Shown here piece after piece: positions 23,200-35,931 of a DNA stretch of 64,000 nt. Source of the stretch: Zygaena filipendulae (lineage: Eukaryota; Arthropoda; Insecta; Lepidoptera; Zygaenidae); assembly GCA_907165275.2 (NCBI GenBank), contig OU015649.1, positions 13,112,001 to 13,176,000 of the forward strand. The letters run 5' to 3'. The notes below the pieces were generated by a model. That model did no database searches. It saw nothing but the letters and a program-made list of their open reading frames with translations, and had not been told where the DNA came from. Position 1 is the first letter of the stretch. Each line of letters opens with the position of its first letter. The translations under genes were made by a program, and so were the position numbers.

Positions 23200-23406
23200 G
23201 TATTGGAAATACCTATAAAGCTCAAATATCAGTCTCTAAAACTCACTAAATATCAAGCTGGAGTAATCGAAACGATATTTGCAGGGCTTTTCTTTCCAAA
23301 TGAAGAAACACGTGCTCGTATTTCAGAATTTTTGATGATTCAACGCCTAAAATTCAAAATTAGTGTAACCGCAGGTGAAGCCTATCATATTTTGCAAAAA
23401 TCATGA
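23200..23406 (+). pseudogene. homeodomain-like fragment (tentative)
   Basis: An open frame from a stop at 23185 to TGA at 23404-23406. When LTKYQAGVIETIFAGLFFPN is placed on the homeodomain so that T-K-Y-Q is 9-12, I-E is 16-17 and F is 20, the next residues also fit: F25-P26, R31, I34-S35, L38, I40, K46-I47. The recognition helix WF-x-N (48-51) is absent; the sequence reads SVTA. There is no ATG. It may be a decayed homeobox copy, one exon whose partner is lost, or a helix-turn-helix piece of a transposon. The match is by eye only. Confidence 0.2.
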
Positions 23407-26400
23407 CTTCAGAAAATGCGACCTTTATACTCTTCTCTTCTGTTATTGATCGAAATCACAATATTTGTAAGTCAAACAAAACTACAGACACAATCGATTA
23501 ATGGAACATTATTTATATCTGTTTGATACGTTATCACCCTGACATCACTGATGGGATGATGTTACGCACCGACGGCTTTAGTAGACAACACGTGATTATT
23601 TTGTAGATTATTTGTGGGTGTTGTAAGTAATGTACCTATGTAAGTAATATTGTAAAGGCGAATGCGAGTTTGTTTCCTACGCTTTCACGCCTAATAAACA
23701 TCCCGAAATTTTGCATACCCACATGTTGTCTGGGGTACAGAAAAGGATATACTAATCCTTCATACAGAAAAAAAATACTGTTCTTGAGAGATAGAATATT
23801 GATTGACAAAACGAAAGAAACCGCGCGCAAAAGCCAGTCTTAATATGATGTAACGAATTAATTTTTGAAGGCAATATTGTAGGAAGATGGTAAAGAACTG
23901 CTTGTTGGAATTATATACAAAAATTAATTACAGAGTCGTATTGTACTTGGTTACTAGTACCAATTCCCCTTCCTACAACCATCAGTTTAAAGTTGTGATG
24001 TAGCCAATGCTCTACTTACTGCTCTCATTTTGTGTCAGGATATAGACGTATGTAACGAGTGTAAATGAGTAAATAAATACTAGTAATATAATATGTTCTA
24101 TTTAAAAGTTTTCTTTTTCTCCCATAACCAATTTCAATACTGCTTCGAAAACGAACAAGTGTATTTTGGATCAATCGTCCTGCCTCATTTATACATATTT
24201 TAAAAACCTATTGTAATTTTTGTACACAAGTTCAACATAAGAACATATTTGTATTCATTGCGTATTGCGACCTTGAAATACATTGAATTTCTTTCCTTTG
24301 CTTTGATGGTAATGCAGAAAATGTATTAATAATTCAAATTCGTTTGCAGGCTGATTTGCATGAATACAAGAACCTAATATGTATTCGTAACAAACAAGTT
24401 ATTGTTTTCTTGACATGTATTGTATTGGTTTATATTCAAAAATATTTTTAACGACGCTGTTATTGCAACTGTAACTAATATTATTGATGTTTTAAAATGT
24501 TATTTTTAAGAGTATATAACAGAAAGTAAAATAATAAATGGGCAGTAATGAAGTATCATTGCCAAAACTTGCCAGTTGCCACTAGTCATTTATCTTTCTT
24601 TTCTTAAGCGGCTTCATCCGGTCACATGAGTGTGCCCTCCTCAAGAAAAAAAAAATGGCCACTTTTGACGGTAAAAAAACGCCAACTTTTTGCGGTTTGG
24701 TAGATAGTACCGTATATACATTTTCCTAGGAGTTTATATTCAGCAGGAGCATTAAAAATAGTATTTATCCTGTTTTCTGTATCGATTCCCTCAATCGATC
24801 GATCGATTAAATCAATTTCAGATATTAAAAATAATAAAAAAGACCGTTGTCCGTTACGCTTCCTATACCAAAGTTGACTACAATTTGCAACCAATTCGAT
24901 TTTGTAGTGGTAACAAACAAGTAGCAAAATCAAACGAATTAATCCCACATTGTAGCTGACTTCAAAGTACAATGCCACAAATAATTCTGAATCTGTTATA
25001 GTTTAGTACATTATTCTTAATGTACTTTTTAGTGAATAGCTTTTATTGTGTTTATGAATATTATGCTTATAATTAGGCATAAAATTCTGCGTAGTTATCT
25101 ATTGCTCTGATTTATCATTTTAAGATTCCAATTTTTTCTTTCCCGACGGCTCCGGTGTCGTATTTTTTAAACGACTAGATGATGTTTCTAGGTAACATCC
25201 CTTGACACCATTATTATTATGTACTCGTAACACCGCTATCTACTAATGTCCGTCCTATTACTGTGTGTGAATGCAACTCGAGAGCTAGTCGTCTCTCAAA
25301 AAGTCCTTGTCATTTTCTTGAGAAACGAATGAGATAAACAACAACTGGAAAGCGTATAAGAGTTTGGATAGCTTTTATAAATACGAACCTAAAAGCCTTC
25401 CCTTTACTGTTTGTACGTGCGTGTCCGTTACTTAAATGTGCTATAATAATATATAGATATATGTATATGCGTACAGACCACTGACGATTTACCTTGAAAA
25501 GGAAGATATTGACATTTGTGCATATTATTAGATATCTTTTAGCATCTTAGATCTTATAGATAAAGCCCTTGACTCTTTCCATTTATGTAAGTCTGTAAAC
25601 GAACAAACTATAACCGTTTTACGGACTTAATAAGAGTGTGTGTGATAGAGAGTGTGGCAGAAAAGGAAGACGAGACCACTGATTTTCAGTCCCCAATCTC
25701 TTACAAACTACTTTTTTATTTTTACAATTAATGATAATATTATTTCGTTCGTCGTCTGACTTTCTTACTTACATTCGGCATAGCGACAGCTCTATCAAAT
25801 AATACTTACTCGTAATAATTTTGTGAGATCGGGCTTCGTAATTTGACTCGGAATTTCTTATTGGATTGAAATTCATGGAAATGAACAGAAGGTAGTGCCT
25901 GCGATATTGAGCACGATGTAAATATAATTGGAAGCTTGTGACTTTTTGACGAGAAATATTACGTTACGAGTGTACCGGACTAGAATTAAATATTAGAAGG
26001 TACATAATATTTAACTATGTAGTACATAATATGTATGTATTGAGTATTAAGATTCATGGAACGGGAACCGATTGGACAAGGGTATTGTCTCCTTAGGGGA
26101 AGCCTTTGTCAAACAGTAGACAGCTGATAATGGTGATGATGAAGCACTTTGCATTGATGCTTTACATATTCAAAACATTATATCACTTATTATCCGCAGC
26201 TCTGTCAAATGTGAGGTTAAAAGTAAGCTTTCCAAACTGTAGCGTCTGTAACGACCGTAATTTATTTTATTAGATGCCTGAAAAAGTTAATCGAGTGACT
26301 TTACCCGTTATTCTGTACCACTTTTACTAGGGGTCTTATTCTGTAGTCATAAAAAAATTAAGGGAAAGAATACAGATATTATAGAATGGGGAGTCATGGA

Positions 26401-28010
26401 TAGAGTTTCTCTTAATGTTTTCTGATATATAAATTTAAAAAAAACATGTGCGGTCGGAGGATCCAGACAGGAAAGGAGTTATGACGGCTAGGTACGAATG
26501 TAAATAGCAAATAGTATAAGTAATATTCAAATAACATTAAACGTATGCAATACTTGTATCAAATTATAAACTTTTATAACTTGTGTGTGTTGCAATTTTT
26601 TAATTGAAACAAAATTGCAATAATCATAAAATTTTACTCACGTATGAATTGACACAATCATAAAAGGTGCTTGACGACAATATCTGAACTACGCTAGACG
26701 GAACCGAACGTCTCAATTTCTATAAACGCTTTTTTCCGGCGTTAATCACGCCATAAAAAAGCGTTCAATCATGAGGACTTTTGCGAGTTAACTCTGCCGC
26801 AAGACCGTTCCAAAAATAATATAATGCTTGTAACTTTCAGATTTGTTAAGTGTAAATTAATACTCGTATAGTACATAGGTCAACCTATATACATGTATGT
26901 ATGTATGTATTATGTATACATACATATTCGATTTATTTTCAAATGCCATTCGTCTAGCTAAATTCGGCTGATTATTATAGGCATAGAGCATAGAGCTTAC
27001 GTTATAATAATATTTGTATGTTTATTTGCATGCAACAAGTGCGGAAAACAACACATTTAACAATCAGTCAGTACCTACTACATATTTCTATGTGTGCATC
27101 CTAACCATATCTCATATGGGACTACTCGGTCCAACACAAATTTGGTATGATCTGGTGATAATTTGGAGTTGATTATTATTATTACTTAATACTTATACTT
27201 TTTGTTACAAAACGGATCATTTACATCGCATACTTTACGTACAGGTTTTTTATGAGCTTCGTAATTTTATTTCAAGGCTCGCGCATTCGGATAACCTATC
27301 GACATATTACTAGGACACTAATTGTTTCTTGGAGTGCCTCGTTATTCTCGATTAATGGGAATGAATGTAGAGTGATATTGCTCAAGACTATCAACTCGAA
27401 GGTCTGATATAATCAATGGTCTCAGCATCATATTTTTGTCGTTGCTGCACTGTCTTTCGATCCAACTGTAACTTGTTTCAAGCGGCGAATGCTGCCTTAG
27501 TCTAAACTACATACCTATACGATGTGCCTACAATGGTTATTAGATTTCTATAGTTCTTTCACGGCAATGGTATTTTAGAGGGTTTTTATAATATTATATG
27601 ATAATATGATGATGCTTGGTACCATCATGCTACAATTTTTGTGTGATTTCCAGAATCAGAAATGAGCGGTTTCAAGTTTGAGATAAATCGTTGTAAACAA
27701 CAATAAAAATAAACTAGAATTTTAATTGATTATATTATTTATCTAGAGTACCTAAGAAATACATACCTACATACATTGAAAAATACTGTTTGTCTAAGCA
27801 GTGCTTTCACTACAATGGTAACTGATAGCTACTGTATATAATATATTTTGGTCAATACATAACTGCATTTATTTATTTATTTAAGTACACAAAACAGATT
27901 GTAGTCATTACAATTTTTACTTATTATAGTGTATTAATATATGTTCCGACCACAAACCAGAGATATGCATACCTAGAAAGACTAAAAATATCGAGCAATG
28001 TACAAAGTAA
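23407..28010. other. long AT-rich stretch with repeat scraps
   Basis: No gene recognised. Scraps include a LINE-type tail near 26065-26150 (gtagacagctgataatggtgatgatga), a short (ATGT)n run at 26893-26930 and a (TTTA)n tail at 27868-27886. A 118-codon - frame at 24622-24978 resembles nothing I know. Confidence 0.4.
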
Positions 28011-28012
28011 TA

Positions 28013-28605
28013 AAGGGTCTTTCAATAAGGACGGGTCGATTTTGACATGAAATAAAAAAGGCCGTGTGTGAGATTTTAACGATTTTTTTTTTTTATTTGA
28101 AAGAGCTATATATGCCATTATGTGTGGAAATTGAATCTTGTACGGGTGCAGCCCTAAGTCCTGACGCAAAATGCGCCACGTTGATGTTTGTGAAAGACCG
28201 AGTTCTTGTGAACGTCGATGAATTGACTGCCTCGGGTTCTCCTGCACACTATCACGGACAGCAGCGATGTTCTCGGCCGATCTGGCGGTCTTTGCACGTA
28301 CGGGTGTTGGCAGATTGTTTATTGAACCGGTCGATTCGAATTTGGCCACCAAACGTTGGAGAGTCGACTTTGAAGGACCACCTCGTCTGCCGTAAAATGG
28401 GCGCAATGCACGTAACGTTTGCACTAACGAACACTCATTTTGGTAATACATTTTTAACATTTGGACGTGTTGCTCAACCGTGTAACTTGCCATGGTGATT
28501 TGGCATTACTAACTGAATAAAAAAATATAGGTTAGAAAGACGACGTTAAAACAACATGGCCGCCACAGGCTGCCAACATCGACCCGTCCCTATTGAAAGA
28601 CCCTT
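28013..28605 (-). mobile_element. Tc1/mariner-superfamily deletion derivative
   Basis: Inverted ends (GGGTCTTTCAATARGGACGG on both sides) are flanked by TA at 28011-28012 and 28606-28607. It is 593 bp, far short of an autonomous element of 1.2-1.8 kb. It retains the N-terminal DNA-binding part of the transposase (28122-28493) but none of the catalytic DDE/D core. Confidence 0.9.
28122..28493 (-). pseudogene. transposase N-terminus, helix-turn-helix only
   Basis: About 124 residues from ATG at 28491-28493. YTVEQHVQMLKMYYQNECSL and the following GRRGGPSKSTLQRLVAKFES fit the first helix-turn-helix (DUF4817-like) of mariner-related transposases. ENPRQSIHRRSQELGLSQTS and TWRILRQDLGLHPYKIQ fit the second. 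After HPYKIQ the frame runs into unrelated sequence and the terminal repeat, so the catalytic domain is deleted. The reading frame of the remaining part is undamaged. Confidence 0.85.
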
Positions 28606-28903
28606 TATTTAAATTTATTTTGATATTTATGGATCTCAGAAAAAATAGAACCACAATTAGCAAGTGCGACGGAGGTAGTCGTTGATAAAGTATACCCTAA
28701 AATTACAATTAAAAACGTCCACATCTGCACCTTTAGCGACGAGCTCATTGTATTGTAGCTCATACCTAAGATACTTTTTAAACACCCAAATTGCAGGTTC
28801 CGTGAATCCACGACATTTGCCTTAGCAGTCAGATTGACCAACCGGTAGACCATCTGCTGTGAGCATACCTACTGATAAATGATAATCCTGCATATACCTA
28901 ATT

Positions 28904-29219
28904 GACATGATGACCAGGTATAAAAATCAAAATTCTATTTAGTCCGTCATTTAGATAGTAAAAAAATAATAGACACGATTTTTTTGCTTTTTCGAATTAT
29001 TGAAAAAATACTTAGATAAAACGCATTAAAGTTTAGGAGTAGGAGGTCGCGACGTCATAACTAAGTATAAAGTGTAGTTAGGTGTGACATCACTCGGAAT
29101 TTCAACTTAATGTATCGCCGCTATTTTTTTTGATTACGTAAAAAAAGGAAAAATACGTGTCCAATATTTTTTATTCATCTACAAAACGGACTAAAAATTG
29201 AAATTTAGTCATCATGCCC
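28904..29219 (-). mobile_element. CRE-palindrome MITE, copy 3 (centre type C)
   Basis: Reverse orientation relative to copy 2, with tips GACATGATGAC and GTCATCATGCCC. It sits 34 bases into the putative intron that follows first exon A (donor at 29248-29253), in opposite arrangement to copy 2. Confidence 0.85.
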
Positions 29220-29253
29220 ATTAGTTTAAGTGTGAACCGACTGGGTTACTCAC

Positions 29254-29473
29254 CAATGACGTATGAGTAACCGTCGAGCGTCAGAACGCATTTCCGCGCC
29301 GCACCCGGTGTGGATCGATGCCTATGGGTTCTCGGCGCGGCACCCAGCGCCCTGCCACCGCCAGGGTCGCTGTGGCACTTGTGCACCAGCTCCTTATCAC
29401 TGTTGACGTTGGCGCCGCCGTCGACGGAGCCCTGCCTGCTCGCCTCCAACAAAGCCTTGCCGCGACGCATCAT
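29254..29473 (-). CDS. first coding exon A of an unrecognised gene
   Basis: Translation from ATG at 29473 gives 73 residues: MMRRGKALLEASRQGSVDGG, a Gly/Ser/His-rich middle, then RKCVLTLDGYSYVI and one base of a Gly codon before a consensus donor GTGAGT (29248-29253). The upstream 160 bases look like an insect leader, contain a 4-codon upstream frame (29488-29499) and a full CRE site (29616-29623). It is much more GC-rich than its surroundings. The exon at 50039-50333 ends in the same x-DG-x-x-Y-x-IG pattern in the same phase, so the two are likely alternative first exons or paralogues. Downstream exons were not found in the window; I do not recognise the protein. The stretch L-x-LDGY-x-Y superficially resembles the start of a FLYWCH zinc finger, which is a guess. 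Confidence 0.6.
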
Positions 29474-29615
29474 TTCGCTACCTCCAGTCAAATTTCCATT
29501 TCCGCAATGAAAATTCACTCGCTTGTCACAACACAATCTTACGCACGAAACTCACTCAAGTCGTTTTTTTCTCGAACCGTTTCATAATAAATGACTTGTA
29601 AACTGTTACACTAGA

Positions 29616-29623
29616 TGACGTCA
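29616..29623. promoter_or_regulatory. CRE site (TGACGTCA) upstream of exon A
   Basis: Perfect 8-bp palindrome bound by CREB/ATF bZIP factors, 143 bases upstream of the exon A start codon, in a GC-richer leader or promoter stretch with an adjacent E-box-like CACGTG (29631-29636). Confidence 0.5.
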
Positions 29624-29639
29624 CAGCTTCACGTGTTCG

Positions 29640-32123
29640 CGTCTGTGTATCTCACTGCGGATCGATCATTTTTCACATGTAAATGATATGTTGTGTTTAA
29701 AACATGAAAAACTGTATGTTTTGATATGTTACAAGCGTGCCGTCGTAAATAGTTACGGGTGGATTACACATGTTTATTACTTCTATGATAAAGGGGGATT
29801 AACGACGAGTTAGTTTTAAATATCAGTTGCTCCCGATAAATATACCTACGTATTTATGTTGTTGCGATTATTGATATTTTAAATTTTGTATTGATTTCCG
29901 TCAGCACACTAATTCTAAGTACCTACCTACCTATATTGGAGAAAAAGACTTCATAATTTATGTTTAAAACGATATAATGATACGAGCCTTTTCCATCTTA
30001 TCAAACTATTCTATCAAATGATAGGTACTCGTTTATGACACGCTATTCGATTGGGTTCACGCAAAAATTATAATATCGACATTATTATGCTTTTATAAAA
30101 TTTGATTAGAATTTAGTTAGTATGTAATAAAACTTGCGATTAGTAAAGACGTAGGTACCTTGGTACCAAAGAATTATACTTCACTGATATACAATATAAG
30201 GAAAAATACCCGGCATCCAGTAAGTATACCTGCTGAATTAATGATAGGTAGGACCTATTTAGTATGAATTTGAAGTTTTGAGCGACTCAAAGAAAACGGC
30301 TTGAATCAATACCATTCTATCGGTCATCCATTTGAACGAGGTAGGTATACATTGTTTCCATTCCAAAAGACTGGCAAATTTTAACGAACACCCAAACAGG
30401 CAACCTTTGTTTCGTGTTAATTAAATATCAAATTCACCGGCGCCGCACACTTAGAGCGTTTGCGTAAATACCAATTTAACTCGGTCGCTACTCGTTGTTT
30501 CAATAACAATACAGTCGTTACAGATTGAAATGTTACTGCTATGTCGGCGGGAATTAACGTCTGACGCCTGTTATTTTGGGAGGTGTGTACGAGAATTTGT
30601 CATCTTAAGCAGCTCATAAATTTACCCCTTAGCGCGGCGAGACCGCGGTACTAGTGCAGCTGTTTGAATTAAGGAAATCTATTTCCACCGCGGCGCAAGT
30701 TGTTTTTCCGCTGTTCGGTTGTTGCTAGTACACACGGGGCGTCCATGAAACATTGCGTCACGACCCATGAGCGAGGGAGGGGGTCCCCCCATTTGTAAAC
30801 AGATTGTGACGCTCTCCGGCTGGACTATGCCAAATCGAGGGGACCAACAGGTGGTACTGGTATATATTGTGCCAACCGAAAACTAACCTATAACTTTTCG
30901 CACTTGTGATTGATAACAAACTATGATGGAAAATGTGTTTTTTTTTTTAATGGACAATAACGACCGAGCTTTCAGACGTTTTCGGACGGTGATGCTTGCC
31001 GAAAGCTGTTTAAGGCGGCATGGCGTTGCCCCACGACCGATCCGCGTGGAAGCCTGCGCGCGACTGCCGTGCCATCCGGTCGAGGCACATGCCACGGCTA
31101 CAGGTAGCTGCTGATCACTAGGTTGCTTTCAATCCTCGAACATATAGAAATTCCCGGGCTATTGAGGTGCAAGTAAATGGAAATATTGAAAAGCGAACAT
31201 CGGAGTTGTTGCAAGTCTAGATAATTTAGGATCTGAAACTTCGGGGTACCCGTTAAGTGATAATCACCATCCACATACATATACATAGAATCAATAAAAA
31301 AACCTTCGATATGAAGATTAATTATCAACTAACCTAACTAGTTAGAAGACAACAAAACAATATATATTACGCACAATTTTTATCACTATTTTATTTTTTA
31401 TACATGTAATCGACGATATTTAGCTTCGAATTTATAACTTAACTTTCCTTGTCCACTCGCTTTAAGCCTCTCATTATCTTGTCAGCCCTAATTTCAATAA
31501 TGAGGCCAATCAAAATATAAACTGACAGACAAAATTACCTGCTTGTTTTCGACAACATTGTTGTGAAACGATAATATAAATAACACAAAACTTTTATTTT
31601 AATGTAGGTAGGTACGTAGGCTTTTGCCTTCATCTTTCATGGTGATTATTTCGGGAAAGGTTCGAAAACTTCCAAAGTTTTAACAATACTTACAATTATG
31701 AACAGATCGTTAGCTCAATATTTTTAATAGCATATCTATATTTTTTCGTAGCCGACTTTTATGAACTTCAAAACTTAATAAATGTTAATATTAAAAATAC
31801 GAATTTGAGTTTGTTTACTGAGCTTTCACTTTCGCATACACGTTGTTAGACTTACAAAAAAGCTATGGGTGCCTTTCTTCAAGAAAAAGAACTACGGTTC
31901 CCGAGGAATATAAAAATTTACCGATAAAATCTATATTAATTAAGCCATTACCAGTTAGTATGCAGTATAATAAAATCTTACATCAAGATAAAAAAATAAG
32001 TAATACCTATTTTTACAAGTGTTTAAAATAAAATCGATTAAAAGTTTGAAAATTGTTATATTCGTGGTCCATAACAAAAAACAAAAAATATCCTAAGGTT
32101 TTAAAATATTTTTTTTACGTACG
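29640..32123. other. intergenic or intronic stretch with GC-rich patches
   Basis: GC-richer patches occur at 30440-30720 and 30955-31110. The second holds a + frame (from ATG at 30950, MDNNDRAFRRFRTVML...) ending near a possible donor ACAG|GTAGCT, and an overlapping - frame; neither is recognised. Near 30745-30820 there is a scrap resembling the element at 32124 (ccatgaaacattgcgtcacg). Confidence 0.35.
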
Positions 32124-32493
32124 GGGTCATCCATAAAGTACGTCACACTAATTTCGTTATTTTTTGACCCCCTCCCCCCTCCTTGTCACCGTTGGTCACA
32201 TTTGTGAGCCCTCCCTAGAGTGACGCCACAAATTTTGCAATAAAATTATTACATTTAGCAGCTCCGACAAAACATTTAAAATCTTAGTTCGCCAACAATA
32301 TACAGATAAGAGTTGGAAATATTTTTAAGCTTTTCGTTAATATTTCTAAGTTTGGCATTTAGCACTTAGATGTATAAGATTTTAAAATGTGACGTCACGA
32401 AATCCAGGACCCCTCCCACCCCCTGTCACACAATGTCACATTTCGTCGACCCCCTCCATCCCCGTTGACATGTGACGTACTTAATGGATGGTA
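32124..32493. mobile_element. TIR element with 'CATCCATWAAGTACGTCACA' ends
   Basis: Inverted ends GTCATCCATAAAGTACGTCA and its counterpart ending TGACGTACTTAATGGATGG. The interior is pyrimidine-rich on one side (ccctcccccctcc) and also has an internal GTGACGTCAC. No transposase frame. Similar ends are widespread in insect MITEs (recollection). Confidence 0.75.
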
Positions 32494-32916
32494 TCCTTAC
32501 TAAGAAACATTTAAAATTTCAGAATTTTAATAGTTATTCTGCATTTTCTATTTAGGGATAATATGTGAGCTAACGTTCGAAAACTTTTTTATTTTGACGT
32601 CGAATGTTACAAAATCTTATTACTTATACATAATGTCACATAACCACAAACGTGTCAAGGAACATACTGCACATAACTTAGATGTGAAGGTGAGAAACGA
32701 TCTTTATTTTTATTCTTAGACAAACAAAAATAAATAGGGAGCTATTTTTTGCCTGCAAATTTTCATTACACACACCTACATGTAGAGTCCCGCGCGACGG
32801 AAATTCAAATCAACATTCCTGAGCCTAGTATTAGATTTCCAAATATTTGCATCTCCGATTCCAATCCGATATGCGTACTCGTACCTTATAAGTGATCGCA
32901 AAAACTAATAAGAACT

Positions 32917-33121
32917 CGTCTTCTTATACACATTAAATTCGTTTGTTTGTTTATTTGTTTGTTTGTTACGCTTTCACGCCTTAATGGTTCAGTTGATCAC
33001 CATGACATTTTTTATACGCATTTCCAGGAGTACCGAGAAGGATATAGGGTACCTACTTTTGTCCCAGAATTCTCGTAGGAACTCCAAAATTACCGCGGGT
33101 GAAACCGCGGGGAACAGCTAG
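32917..33121 (+). mobile_element. Helitron-like repeat, full length
   Basis: 5' part ...GTTTGTTTGTTACGCTTTCA..., middle ATAGGGTACC, 3' end with the CCGCGG-GTGAAA-CCGCGG hairpin followed by GGAACAGCTAG and T. This copy shows the diagnostic hairpin best. Confidence 0.75.
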
Positions 33122-33409
33122 TGCAAACCCAAAATAATAAAAAGTGGCTCACCCAAAATTTGTATAATTATGTATTTATTTTACTATACTGGTTGCGTAT
33201 TATTTATTAGTATCATGCATTTATTGTGTAATGTATATAACTCCGCACCAACTGATGTGTCTATAGGCATATTATATTTTATAGTTTGTTTATGATTGGT
33301 TTATTATTTACATTAAATCGGAGATGTTATTGTATTTTTTATGTAATTTATGTACATATTTTACCCTAGTCTATTTATTTAGATTTTTTTTATACAAAAA
33401 TTATTTAAT

Positions 33410-33925
33410 TTTTTTCACTCTGCGCCCACACCCGTTACGCCACACTTCAGCGGAAGACCAGCGTCGGGCCCCTAATGGTTCCCGGCTTATGCTGAGCTGG
33501 TTGCCTTTTAAACGACTTCTTTGTTGCGACAGTTTGTGCTGCTTTTTGTTAACCCATAATATTTAATGGGCATGTGGACTAATTTTTATTTTTTAGTCCG
33601 TCTTGTAGATTATTAAAAAATATTGGACACGTATTTTTTCTTTTTTTACGTAATCAAAAAATAACGGCAATATATTGAGTTGAAATTTCGCGTGACGTCA
33701 CTATTCTGACAGTTTGTATGGCGGTTTTAGCGGTTAGTGACGTCACGACCCCCTCACCCTAAACTTTAATGCGCTTTATCTAAAAAAATAATTTATTTAA
33801 AAAAGCAAAAAATACGTGTCCATTGTTTTTTTATTTTCTAACTGACGGACTAATTAGAATTTTGATTTTCAAAAGTAGTCCACATCCCTGAAACGAATAA
33901 ACTTCATTTCATTTCATTTCAAAAC
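33410..33925 (+). repeat. non-LTR retrotransposon 3' end split by a MITE
   Basis: 3' UTR-like sequence (cgttacgccacacttcagcg ... ttatgctgagctggttgcc) runs to 33567. It is interrupted by the MITE at 33568-33888 and resumes GAAACGAATAAACTTCATTTC with an (ATTTC)n tail. The arrangement shows the LINE tail is older than the MITE. Confidence 0.55.
33568..33888 (+). mobile_element. CRE-palindrome MITE, copy 4 (centre type A, near-consensus)
   Basis: Tips GGGCATGTGGAC and GTCCACATCCC. Both GTGACGTCAC palindromes are intact, separated by the TTCTGACAGTTTGTATGGCG centre. One of the best preserved copies. Confidence 0.9.
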
Positions 33926-34261
33926 AAAATCGCTTTTTGCGTCAGTCCGTGGGTTGACGAACAGCTTATTTTTTCTAAACTACACAACGCATTCGATGCG
34001 GATTTCTCTGTCATTTACATATTTTCCGGAATTTTAAACGAGAGTCGTATTCAAACTCCTTTTGATCTTTTTTTTTCATGCAACCAAGAAAAAAATATAG
34101 ATACCTACATAGGTACCTTAGCAAAACCCGCCGGTTTATAAGGATGAAGGATCTTATAGGGTCTATATGATTTATGACAATACAAAAGAAGGTTAGGGCC
34201 TTATCTATCTCTCAGTATGATCTGTTTAATTGAACAATTTATTTTATGGATAAATAAAATA

Positions 34262-34746
34262 AAATAGTACATTGTTATCCTAGGGGTGAAAGTAACTTAT
34301 TTAGTCTTCGCTAGGCTCGGGCGCCAATAGTTCGAGGGACTAAATAAGTCTTTCTCCCGAGGATAACACTGTGCTTTTCATTACGAATGCAAGGAAAGTC
34401 AAAATAAAAATAGCAATTAGCTAAAGAAAAAAAAACTTTCCGAGTATGAGTAATGAAAAATACTTTTTCATACTTGGAAAGTAGATCTGAAGTTGCCTGA
34501 GAAGCGGGTTGAAAGTAACACTTTTCAGCCCTAGGGAGAATCGCTTTCAACTGACAGCTGGACAGCTTTTTTTTTTATGTCATAGGGCATACTTACTGGC
34601 CAGTAGCACACCTAATGGTTGATTTATGTAAAATAAAATTCATTCATTTTTTCTTTAGCTAATTCCTATTTTTATTTTGACTTTCCTTGCATTCGTAATG
34701 AAAAGCACAGTGTTATCCTCGGGAGAAAGACAACAATGTACTATTT
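34262..34746. mobile_element. TIR element 'AAATAGTACATTGTTATCC', copy 1
   Basis: Left and right ends are inverted copies (AAATAGTACATTGTT; TCTTTCTCCCGAGGATAACA; CATTACGAATGCAAGGAAAG; GGAATTAGCTAAAGAAAAAA). The middle holds an ACTTTCCGAGTATGAGTAAT block. A related element with this middle block in the opposite direction is at 56274-56816. Confidence 0.75.
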
Positions 34747-35708
34747 CAGCTTTTCGGGATTCCAATCGAATATTGCCTCCCTCTTTCTATATTAGAATGT
34801 ATACTATAAATAAATACAGTGTTTGTTTAATCAAACATCCATGATTTAAGACATTGACTTTGATATCAATTAACCATAATAAATAATAATAATCCACATC
34901 ACAATACACAGATCTACTTGATCCCACACTAACCTATGAGCTTGTGTCGTGGAAACCAAACAAACGTGGTATAGGTATATTATATATACATAAACATGCC
35001 CAGACTGGAAAGTGCAACCCTGTGTTCATCACACTTATACAACGTGTTAATGAATTAACTGAAAACTAGAAAGTAGCTTGCTCAGAATCAACTAGCGAAT
35101 CGATCGCACTATGTTTTAATATAGGTTATATTTTTTTAATTTTTATTAGCCTATGTCTAAATTATTTATAATACAATATTAGGCGTGTACGCCGCCCCGC
35201 CGTAAAAAAATTCGAACCGGTAGGCGCGGGCGTAGCGCTTGGAATTTCGTAGATAGGTCACCTCCAAACTAATGTTGAATAACTTTTAAAGTATACATTT
35301 TTTCGACATAAAATATATTTTAATCATATTATTGTTTATTTTTTTAAATGAGGTATATCAGGTTTTCAGTTAGTTCATTAACACGTTGTATAGCTTAGTA
35401 TAAAGATTGTAACAGCAACAGGGGTACCGAGTAGGTAACAAACTTCAATTGCTTCATTGTTCTGCTCTTGAACTAGCACGACATTTTGGACGTAATGAAT
35501 GTGACGAAACAAACCAGAAACTTGAAGTGCGCAACCGCTTATGGTTATGGCATACCGAAATGGCTACGATTAGTTTGAACCAATTTGTGGATTAACTCGA
35601 TGACTCAGTGGCCTAGTTCGGGTTCGATAAAATAAAATACACGATAACCATTAATTACATAGGTAATACGTTTTAACCAAGTCATTAATCAAAAGACATA
35701 TAATTACA
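34747..35708. other. AT-rich stretch without recognised features
   Basis: A short GC-rich run at 35190-35240 (cgccccgccgtaa, ggcgcgggcgtagcg) is the only compositional oddity. No frame or repeat end supported. Confidence 0.35.
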
Positions 35709-35931
35709 CTAGCTGTCTCGCGCGGTTTCACCCGCGATAAGTTCCCGCGAAGTTGTTCCATACAAACTTTGCCCCCCTTTTTCACAGAATTTTCAAAAAT
35801 CCTTTCTTATCGGATGCCTACGTCATACAAAGAACACACCCTCCAAGTTTCAAATCTCTACGATCAGCGGTTTAGGCAGTGCGTTGATCCGTCAGTCAGC
35901 CATTCAGGACAGAGCATTTTATACGTATAGA
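35709..35931 (-). mobile_element. Helitron-like repeat, reverse, full length
   Basis: Begins CTAGCTGTCTCGCGCGG with a CGCGGTTTCACCCGCG hairpin and ends at a TC start (GTATAGA at 35925-35931) next to T/A flanks, matching insertion between A and T. Confidence 0.7.

Noticed and set aside
28064..28498. 144-codon + frame
   Set aside because: Antisense of the transposase N-terminus encoded on the - strand.
34311..34550. 79-codon - frame
   Set aside because: Lies entirely within the TIR element at 34262-34746.
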